Source of the DNA: Rhodospirillaceae bacterium
GTDB lineage: Bacteria; Pseudomonadota; Alphaproteobacteria; Rhodospirillales; Magnetospirillaceae
Direction of reading: 5' to 3'
NCBI GenBank assembly: GCA_030151865.1
Contig: JASLCK010000265.1
Span: 1 to 11,378, forward strand
Length of the DNA: 11,378 bases
Shown here: positions 6,409 through 11,378 of the stretch, one piece after another
Layout: every line of letters starts with the position of its first letter
Numbering within the stretch: the first letter of the stretch is position 1
Made by a program: the position numbers and the translations under genes
The notes under the pieces: generated by a model
The model's input: the letters and a program-made list of their open reading frames with translations, nothing else
Databases searched by the model: none
Told to the model about the DNA's origin: nothing

Positions 6409-7641
6409 TCACCTCCCGTTGCGGGGCGCGTCGTTCTCCGGGGCTTCGGCCTTGGCCAGCCGTTGCAGCGCGCCGAGTTCCTGCGTGATGTCGATGCCCA
6501 CCGGACACCAGGCGATGCAGCGGCCGCAGCCGACGCAGCCCGACATGCCGAACTGGCTGTGCCAGGTGGACAATTTATGGCCGATCCATTGGCGGTATCG
6601 GGCCCCGGCGCTGGTGCGCAGGCTGCCGCCGTGGATGTAGGCGTAATCGATGGTGAAACAGCTGTCCCAGCGCCGCCAGCGTTCCGCCCGAAGCCCGGAC
6701 AGGTCGGTGACATCCTCGACCGTCGTGCAAAAGCAGGTGGGACAAACCATGGTGCAACTGCCGCAGGTCAGACAGCGGTTGCCGACCTCGGCCCAATGGG
6801 GGTTGTCCAACGCGCCCTGAAGGATCGCGGCGGCGTCCGGGGCCAAAGCGCGCTGTTGCGTCTCGGCGGCCTGCCGGGGTTGGGCGGCGGCCTGATCCAG
6901 TTGGGGCTGGGTGACCGGTACGGCATCGAGTTGCGCCAACAGGGCGCGGCCGCGCTCGCTGCCCGCCTGGGCGATATAAAGGGCTTGGCCGTCTTCCAGA
7001 ATTTCATTCAGACGGATATCGGCCCCCGCCCCCAGCGCCGGGCCAGTCCCGGCGGAGGCGCAAAAACAGGTGGAAACCGAACGGGCGCATTCCACCGCGA
7101 TCACCAGGGCGGTACGGCGGCGGTTCTGATAACCGGGCTCGTCAAATCCCGGCCCGGCCCCGAACACCTTGTCCTGCACCATCATGCCTGCCAGTTCGCA
7201 GGCCCGCACCCCTAGGAAGGCCAATGGCGCGGGCGGTGCGTCGTCATCAAGCAGACGAAATCCCTCCCCCGCCCGTTCGGCGGCAAACAGACGTTGCCGG
7301 GGTGGGTACAGAAACCGCTTCCAGCCCTGCCCGGCGATGGAACAGCCAAAGCGGGCGGCGGTGCCGCTGGGTTCCAAACGCACCGCTCCCGGCTCGGCCC
7401 GGTCGGTCCAGCCCTGGGGCAAAGCGTCCAGGCTTGAAATTTCGTCATAGATCAAAGCGCCATCGGACTGGGTCGGCCCGATCACCCGATAGCCTTGATG
7501 GCGCAACAGGGTGATCAGGCGATCCAGCATCGCCGCGTCTAAAACAGCGGGGACGCCCGATTCAATGGTCAAGGGATCGGGGGAGGACAAGCCCGCGCCT
7601 TGCGGCGCGCCGGGTGAGGAAAATGCGGCGTCGTTCGCCAT
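6409..7641 (-). CDS. hydB: Hydrogenase beta subunit (two 4Fe-4S clusters; AsrA/HydB-like)
   Basis: A 410-residue iron-sulfur subunit of the HydB/AsrA family. The N-terminal half carries FLGVRACEL (142-150) and the conserved TCFCASAGTGP (191-201). The C-terminal half has two ferredoxin-type motifs: C290-x2-C293-x2-C296-x3-C300-P and C369-x2-C372-x2-C375-x3-C379-P. It should exchange electrons between the hydrogenase core and the flavin subunit or an external ferredoxin/polysulfide. The ATG at 7641 was chosen because GGGAGG lies 4-5 nt upstream. An earlier in-frame ATG at 7707 would add a 22-residue, low-complexity extension with no such site. An Ala/Gln-rich linker (about 245-275) precedes the first cluster. 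It is the first gene of the operon. Confidence 0.92.
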   Translation of the reverse strand: MANDAAFSSPGAPQGAGLSSPDPLTIESGVPAVLDAAMLDRLITLLRHQGYRVIGPTQSDGALIYDEISSLDALPQGWTDRAEPGAVRLEPSGTAARFGCSIAGQGWKRFLYPPRQRLFAAERAGEGFRLLDDDAPPAPLAFLGVRACELAGMMVQDKVFGAGPGFDEPGYQNRRRTALVIAVECARSVSTCFCASAGTGPALGAGADIRLNEILEDGQALYIAQAGSERGRALLAQLDAVPVTQPQLDQAAAQPRQAAETQQRALAPDAAAILQGALDNPHWAEVGNRCLTCGSCTMVCPTCFCTTVEDVTDLSGLRAERWRRWDSCFTIDYAYIHGGSLRTSAGARYRQWIGHKLSTWHSQFGMSGCVGCGRCIAWCPVGIDITQELGALQRLAKAEAPENDAPRNGR

Positions 7642-7648
7642 GATGCCT

Positions 7649-7701
7649 CCCGTCCGACAGGACGGGCGCGGGGGCCCTAAAGGATCTAACGAGCCCCCCG
7701 C
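7649..7701 (-). promoter_or_regulatory. Structured leader of the hydrogenase operon
   Basis: Two GC-rich hairpins precede hydB on the minus strand: 7695-7701 with 7668-7674 (7 bp, 20-nt loop), and 7660-7666 with 7649-7655 (7 bp, 4-nt loop). The 3' arm of the second overlaps the first bases of the GGGAGG ribosome-binding site (7651-7646), so folding could limit translation of hydB. No convincing promoter hexamers were found in 7642-7836. Confidence 0.35.
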
Positions 7702-7775
7702 CCGCAACAGATCAACCCATGGGCATCATCATGCCACCAAACACCCCCGCTGGCGAGTGTCGCGACCACAAACGA

Positions 7776-7836
7776 CGATGGCCGGACCATAAAACGGTCC
7801 GGCCATCGCAAAGGCGCGCAAAGACTGGCTTTGCGC
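7776..7836 (-). terminator. Tandem hairpins after the lrp-family gene
   Basis: Directly after the stop codon (7839-7837) an 8-bp hairpin (7829-7836 with 7816-7823, 5-nt loop) is followed by a perfect 13-bp hairpin (7776-7788 with 7796-7808, 7-nt loop). The T-tract behind the second is weak (TCGTCGTTTG). They most likely separate the regulator transcript from the hydrogenase operon, though some read-through is conceivable. Confidence 0.55.
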
Positions 7837-8355
7837 TTATTCTTCGTCCCCGGTGGGAAGGTCTTCCCCGTCCTCGCCCTCTTCCAACACGATCGGAACA
7901 CCGGGCTGAAGCTTGGAGGTGCGGATCGCCAGGGCCGATTTGACGTGGCTGATATTGGGGGCCGCCGTCAGTTTGGTGGTCAGGAACTTCTGATAGCTGT
8001 CCCAGTCTTCGGCCACCACCTTCAACAGAAAGTCGGTTTCACCCGCCAGCATGTGGCATTCGCGCACTTCCGGCCAACCTTGCACCAAATCCTCGAACGA
8101 CTTCAGATCGGCTTCCGCCTGGCTGTTCAGCCCGACATGGGCAAACACCGTGACGTTATACCCCAGGGCGATGGCATCCACATTGGCGTGATAGCCACGG
8201 ATATAGCCCGCCTCTTCCAACGCACGCACCCGTCGCAGACAGGGCGGCGCGGAAATCCCGGCCCGTCGCGCCAGATCCACATTGGTCATGCGGCCGTCGC
8301 TCTGAAGGTCGTGCAGGATACGCCGATCGATACGGTCGAGCTTTACCCGCTGCAT
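7837..8355 (-). CDS. Lrp/AsnC-family transcriptional regulator
   Basis: A 172-residue DNA-binding protein. The N-terminal helix-turn-helix (about 7-50, with DLARRAGISAPPCLRRVRAL) is followed by the RAM/AsnC ligand-binding domain (about 66-140, with the GETDFLLKVVAED strand). Lrp-family proteins form octamers or similar assemblies and usually sense amino acids; the ligand here is not evident. The last 17 residues are strongly acidic (9 Asp/Glu), an extension past the usual family end. The ATG at 8355 is preferred over an in-frame TTG at 8364, although the best ribosome-binding match, GGAG, is 11 nt away. It is divergent from ahpC and shares a 321-nt control region with it. Autoregulation is likely, and control of ahpC or the hydrogenase is possible. 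Confidence 0.92.
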   Translation of the reverse strand: MQRVKLDRIDRRILHDLQSDGRMTNVDLARRAGISAPPCLRRVRALEEAGYIRGYHANVDAIALGYNVTVFAHVGLNSQAEADLKSFEDLVQGWPEVRECHMLAGETDFLLKVVAEDWDSYQKFLTTKLTAAPNISHVKSALAIRTSKLQPGVPIVLEEGEDGEDLPTGDEE

Positions 8356-8373
8356 TTCAATCAAAACTCCAAA

Positions 8374-8410
8374 AAACTCTCTATTTGAGAAATTATATTA
8401 CAGAGAGCTT
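8374..8410 (-). promoter_or_regulatory. Possible promoter/operator of the lrp-family gene
   Basis: On the minus strand a perfect TATAAT (8397-8392) lies about 37 nt before the ATG, but no good -35 hexamer stands 16-18 nt upstream. It is enclosed by an imperfect inverted repeat, 8374-8382 with 8402-8410 (8 of 9 pairs, core CTCTCT/AGAGAG). This is a plausible site for autoregulation. Weak evidence. Confidence 0.3.
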
Positions 8411-8465
8411 CCCCATCCGCCAAGGGGGCAATCGGCAAAAAACACTTTTATGACCCAAAAAACGT

Positions 8466-8516
8466 AATGATCTTCCAAAGTCGGTGGCGAAAAAGATCAT
8501 TGGTTTTTCGCCTTTT
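8466..8516 (+). other. Two overlapping, mutually exclusive hairpins in the lrp-ahpC gap
   Basis: Inverted repeat A pairs 8466-8474 with 8493-8501 (9 bp, 18-nt loop). Inverted repeat B pairs 8486-8494 with 8504-8512 (9 bp, 9-nt loop) and is followed by TTTT (8513-8516). The right arm of A overlaps the left arm of B by two bases and fills most of B's loop, so only one can form at a time. On the plus strand B looks like a terminator and A like its competitor. No start site for such a transcript is obvious. Confidence 0.4.
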
Positions 8517-8553
8517 CGGACCTTAGCTTGACCCCGGGCGGGTTTTCCGATGC

Positions 8554-8567
8554 AATGTCATGACATT
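8554..8567. promoter_or_regulatory. Perfect 14-bp palindrome upstream of ahpC (putative operator)
   Basis: AATGTCATGACATT reads the same on both strands. Its centre is about 45 nt upstream of the start site expected from the TATAAT at 8594, a usual position for an activator that replaces a missing -35. The factor is not identified. It does not fit the FNR or OxyR consensus. Confidence 0.45.
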
Positions 8568-8593
8568 TGAAAGGGACCTTGGCGTCCTTACAT

Positions 8594-8599
8594 TATAAT
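8594..8599 (+). promoter_or_regulatory. -10 element of the ahpC promoter
   Basis: A perfect TATAAT in an AT-rich patch, with transcription expected near 8606 and a leader of about 70 nt. There is no recognisable -35 hexamer at 16-18 nt spacing (8571-8576 is AAGGGA), which suggests activator dependence. Confidence 0.5.
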
Positions 8600-8676
8600 T
8601 AATTCAAACTTGAAAGGCGGGCTGGCCGCTCCTACATTCGCGCCAACCCTAGTCTTACCCTGTCAGGAGTTGACTG

Positions 8677-9306
8677 ATGACCAACGTCGTTGCGTGCACC
8701 ACCCCCCAGGTCCTGGTGACCCAGGCCGCCCCGGACTTCACTGCTCCGGCCGTGCTGCCGAACAACGAAATCAATCCGGCATTCAATCTGAAGAGCTATC
8801 TGGCAGGTTCCTATGGCCTGCTGTTCTTCTATCCGCTGGATTTCACCTTCGTTTGCCCGTCGGAAATCCTGGCCCATGACCACCGCGTCAAGGCTTTTGC
8901 CGAAAAGAACGTCAAGGTGATCGGCGTCAGCATCGACAGCCACTTCACCCATCTGGCCTGGAAGAACACTCCGGTCGAAAAGGGCGGGCTGGGCCAGGTT
9001 CAGTTCCCGCTGGTGGCCGACCTGACCAAGAGCATCGCCCGCAGCTATGGCGTGCTGATCAATGACTCGGTGGCGCTGCGCGGCACCTTCCTGATCGACA
9101 AGAACGGCATCGTCCAGAGCCAGCACATCAACAACCTGCCGCTGGGCCGCAACGTTGACGAAGCCCTGCGTCTGGTGGACGCCCTGCAGTTCCATGAAGA
9201 ACACGGCGAAGTGTGCCCGGCTGGCTGGCAGAAGGGCAAGGCCGGCATGAAGGCCGACCCGGCTGGCGTCGCCGATTACCTGGCCAAGCACGCCGAAACC
9301 CTGTAA
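8677..9306 (+). CDS. ahpC: 2-Cys peroxiredoxin (alkyl hydroperoxide reductase C)
   Basis: A 209-residue cytoplasmic peroxidase reducing H2O2, organic peroxides and peroxynitrite. The peroxidatic site is PLDFTFVCP, with P53, T57 and C60; the catalytic Arg is R135 in ALRGTF. The resolving cysteine is C180 in GEVCPAGW, so it is a typical 2-Cys (AhpC/Prx1-type) enzyme. The C-terminal tail after C180 is full length. The ATG at 8677 has AGGAG 7 nt upstream. The codon choice is strongly biased, as in highly expressed genes. There is no ahpF or ahpD beside it. The next gene downstream is thioredoxin reductase, so reduction through thioredoxin is the likely route. A strong terminator follows, so it is transcribed alone. 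Confidence 0.96.
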   Translation: MTNVVACTTPQVLVTQAAPDFTAPAVLPNNEINPAFNLKSYLAGSYGLLFFYPLDFTFVCPSEILAHDHRVKAFAEKNVKVIGVSIDSHFTHLAWKNTPVEKGGLGQVQFPLVADLTKSIARSYGVLINDSVALRGTFLIDKNGIVQSQHINNLPLGRNVDEALRLVDALQFHEEHGEVCPAGWQKGKAGMKADPAGVADYLAKHAETL

Positions 9307-9326
9307 GGGACCGGCTGGTCTGTTGG

Positions 9327-9364
9327 ACGGGCGGGGTCCCTGTTGGGTGCCCCGCCCGTTTTTT
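9327..9364 (+). terminator. Rho-independent terminator of ahpC
   Basis: A perfect 10-bp GC-rich stem (9327-9336 with 9350-9359), with a possible inner CCC/GGG pairing in its loop, runs into six T (9359-9364). It lies 21 nt after the ahpC stop codon. Confidence 0.9.
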
Positions 9365-9407
9365 ATCCGCCCCCTGTTTAAGAACTGGACTTTCTTCCTG
9401 GTCGCAT

Positions 9408-9436
9408 TTGCGCCGGATCAAAGAGACCATTATCTT
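9408..9436 (+). promoter_or_regulatory. Sigma70-like promoter of trxB
   Basis: TTGCGC (9408-9413) and TATCTT (9431-9436) are separated by exactly 17 nt. Transcription would begin near 9443, about 33 nt before the ATG. Since ahpC is terminated upstream, trxB needs its own promoter. Confidence 0.45.
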
Positions 9437-9475
9437 TAGGGGCAACATTTTCTATCAGTCTTAAGGCGTCGTTCC

Positions 9476-10426
9476 ATGGCCAATCACCACACCAAAGCCC
9501 TGATCCTCGGCTCCGGCCCCGCCGGTTGCACCGCCGCCATTTATGCCGCGCGCGCCAACCTGGAACCGATCCTGGTGGCCGGTTTGCAGCCGGGCGGCCA
9601 GTTGACCATCACCACCGATGTGGAAAATTTCCCCGGCTTCGCCCAGGCGGTCCAGGGCCCCTGGCTGATGGAACAGATGCAGGCCCAGGCCGAGCATGTG
9701 GGCGCGCGCTTCATGTACGACCTGATCACCAGCGTCGATCTGTCCAAGCGTCCCTTCACCGCCATCGGCGATTCGGGCGATACCTATACCGCCGACACCC
9801 TGATCATCAGCACCGGCGCCACCGCCCGCTGGTTGGGCATTGAAAGCGAACAGACCTTCCAAGGCTTCGGTGTTTCCGCCTGCGCCACCTGCGACGGCTT
9901 TTTCTTCCGCGGCAAGGAAGTGGCCGTGGTCGGCGGCGGCAATTCGGCGGTCGAGGAAGCCATCTATCTGGCGGGCATCGCCAGCAAGGTGACCCTGATC
10001 CACCGCCGCGATTCCTTGCGCGCCGAAAAGATCGCCCAGGACCGCCTGTTCGCCCTGCCCAACGTCAATGTGATCTGGGACAGCGGCGTCGATGAAATCC
10101 TGGGCGACCAAAACCCGCCCAGCGTCACCGGCCTGCGCCTGAAGAACACCAAGACCGGGGCTTTGTCGGAATTGAAGATCGATGGCCTGTTCATCGCCAT
10201 CGGCCACACCCCCAACACCGATCTGTTCAAGGGTCAGGTCACCTTGGATGACGAGGGTTACATCATCACCAAGCCCGGCACCACCCAGACCAACATTCCC
10301 GGCGTGTTCGCCGCGGGCGATGTGCAGGACAAAATCTACCGTCAGGCGGTCACCGCCGCCGGAACCGGCTGCATGAGCGCCCTGGAAGCCGAACGCTTCC
10401 TTACCCACCATGGACAGACGGCTTAA
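9476..10426 (+). CDS. trxB: Thioredoxin reductase (NADPH)
   Basis: A 316-residue low-molecular-weight thioredoxin reductase that passes electrons from NADPH through FAD to thioredoxin. Visible motifs are the FAD dinucleotide fold GSGPAG (12-17), the redox-active CATC (C136, C139), the NADPH fold GGGNSA (153-158), the NADPH-phosphate motif HRR (176-178), and the C-terminal FAD motif GVFAAGDVQD. Length and domain order are those of the bacterial enzyme. The ATG at 9476 is preceded by AAGG about 9 nt upstream. It sits between its own promoter and terminator, downstream of ahpC. The HRR motif supports NADPH over NADH. It has no close similarity to ferredoxin-dependent forms that lack this motif. 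Confidence 0.96.
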   Translation: MANHHTKALILGSGPAGCTAAIYAARANLEPILVAGLQPGGQLTITTDVENFPGFAQAVQGPWLMEQMQAQAEHVGARFMYDLITSVDLSKRPFTAIGDSGDTYTADTLIISTGATARWLGIESEQTFQGFGVSACATCDGFFFRGKEVAVVGGGNSAVEEAIYLAGIASKVTLIHRRDSLRAEKIAQDRLFALPNVNVIWDSGVDEILGDQNPPSVTGLRLKNTKTGALSELKIDGLFIAIGHTPNTDLFKGQVTLDDEGYIITKPGTTQTNIPGVFAAGDVQDKIYRQAVTAAGTGCMSALEAERFLTHHGQTA

Positions 10427-10451
10427 GTCGCGGCACAATAGGGAAGTTTAT

Positions 10452-10487
10452 CGCCCGCTGGCTAAAAGCCGGACCAGCGGGCGTCTT
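10452..10487 (+). terminator. Rho-independent terminator of trxB
   Basis: A perfect 10-bp GC-rich stem (10452-10461 with 10474-10483, 12-nt loop) is followed by TCTTT, a modest T-tract. It lies 25 nt after the trxB stop codon and before the LysR-type gene. Confidence 0.75.
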
Positions 10488-10512
10488 TCCCCGGCTTAAG
10501 ATGGGATGACAT

Positions 10513-11378
10513 ATGGACTGGGACAAACTGAGGGTGTTTCACGCCGTTGCGGAAGCGGGCAGCTTCACGCATGCAGGCGACACGCTCAACCTCAGCCAGT
10601 CGGCGGTGAGCCGGCAGATCAGCGCGCTGGAGGAGAGCCTGAGCGTGCCGTTGTTTCACCGGCATGCCCGTGGGCTGATCCTGACCGAACAAGGCGAACT
10701 GTTATTCCGCACCGCCCGCGACGTCTTCGCCAAGCTGGCGATGGCCGAAGCCCAATTGTCGGAAAGCCGCGAACGTCCCCAGGGCCCGCTGAAGGTCACC
10801 ACCACGGTCGCCTTTGGCACGTTGTGGCTGACGCCTCGTGTGCGCGAATTCCTGGAACTCTATCCCGAAATTCAGATGAGCCTGGTACTGGACGACGGCG
10901 AGTTGGATCTGGCCATGCGTCAGGCCGATGTCGCCATCCGCTTCATGCCGCCCCGCCAGCCCGATCTGGTGCAGCGCCATCTGATGGACCTGCATTACAA
11001 CGTCTATGCCGCGCCGGAATATCTGAAGCGCTACGGCGTTCCGCGCAGCATCGAGGAATTGGACAACCACCGCATCATCGTCTATGGCGACGATTCCCGC
11101 CCGCCGGTGGGCAATGTCAACTGGCTGCTGGAAGCGGGCGCGCGGCCGGAAAATCCGCGTAAGCCGGTGCTGAAGGTCAACAACATCTACGGCATCTTCC
11201 GCGCCGTGCAATCCGGCCTGGGCATCGCCGCCCTGCCCGATTACTTCTCGCGCGAGGCCGATAATCTGGTGGAAATCCTGCCGGAACTGCGCGGCCCCAG
11301 CTTTGACGCCTATTTCGTCTATCCGGAAGAACTGCGCCATTCCAAGCGCATCGCCGTGTTCCGCGATTTCCTGATCAA
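10513..11378 (+). CDS. LysR-family transcriptional regulator (3' end cut by window)
   Basis: The reading frame opens at ATG 10513 and stays open to the window end, giving 288 complete codons. LysR proteins are usually about 300 residues, so only a short C-terminus is missing. The N-terminal winged helix-turn-helix is clear (MDWDKLRVFHAVAEAGSFT, then LSQSAVSRQISALEESL, about 1-60). A linker helix and the periplasmic-binding-protein-like effector domain follow (about 90-288). The start has GGGA 6 nt upstream. It is separated from trxB by a terminator and is not divergent from any visible gene, so its target cannot be inferred from position. The ligand is unknown. Control of the neighbouring thiol genes is possible but unsupported. 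Confidence 0.92.
   Translation, partial: MDWDKLRVFHAVAEAGSFTHAGDTLNLSQSAVSRQISALEESLSVPLFHRHARGLILTEQGELLFRTARDVFAKLAMAEAQLSESRERPQGPLKVTTTVAFGTLWLTPRVREFLELYPEIQMSLVLDDGELDLAMRQADVAIRFMPPRQPDLVQRHLMDLHYNVYAAPEYLKRYGVPRSIEELDNHRIIVYGDDSRPPVGNVNWLLEAGARPENPRKPVLKVNNIYGIFRAVQSGLGIAALPDYFSREADNLVEILPELRGPSFDAYFVYPEELRHSKRIAVFRDFLI

Noticed and set aside
7711..7735. Possible sigma54 (-24/-12) promoter or FNR half-site before the hydrogenase operon
   Set aside because: The GG and GC are separated by 9 rather than 10 nt. TTGAT on the minus strand (7715-7711) has no ATCAA partner at the required spacing.
8632..10438. Minus-strand open frames opposite ahpC and trxB (8632-9291 and 9461-10438)
   Set aside because: They are mirror frames of strongly biased genes, with low-complexity Gly/Ala/Asp content and no family resemblance.

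Overview
The window is GC-rich and densely coded. Its proteins look alphaproteobacterial, most like Rhodospirillales such as Magnetospirillum relatives. That placement is an inference from protein style and gene content, not from any database match. No tRNA, rRNA or CRISPR array was seen.

Layout: (1) 1-1563 is a complete insertion sequence of the IS1182 type, with one minus-strand transposase and imperfect terminal inverted repeats. Each end carries a terminator-like hairpin pointing into the element. Its right end touches the foot of a host terminator hairpin (1563-1588). (2) 1614-2222 is a beta-class carbonic anhydrase on the minus strand with a good sigma70-like promoter. (3) 2510-7641 is one tight minus-strand operon for a cytoplasmic group 3b-type [NiFe] hydrogenase. 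Its order is beta (iron-sulfur), a stand-alone cyclic-nucleotide-binding-fold protein, gamma (FAD/NAD(P)/2Fe-2S), delta (small subunit), alpha (NiFe large subunit) and the maturation protease. (4) 7837-8355 is an Lrp/AsnC-family regulator on the minus strand, followed by hairpins that separate it from the hydrogenase operon. (5) 8356-8676 is a divergent, AT-richer control region with a 14-bp palindrome, a perfect TATAAT and two mutually exclusive hairpins. (6) 8677-9306 ahpC and 9476-10426 trxB, both plus strand, each with its own terminator. (7) 10513 to the window end is a LysR-type regulator, probably lacking only its last residues.

Together: the hydrogenase should exchange electrons between H2 and NAD(P)H. 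Thioredoxin reductase spends NADPH on thiol reduction, which can feed the peroxiredoxin AhpC. Carbonic anhydrase supplies bicarbonate. The core is therefore a redox neighbourhood with an insertion sequence on its left edge. The general hydrogenase maturation genes (hypABCDEF) are not in the window and must lie elsewhere. The most unusual items are the CNMP-fold protein embedded in the hydrogenase operon, the architecture of the IS ends, and the unexplained structure in the lrp-ahpC intergenic region.
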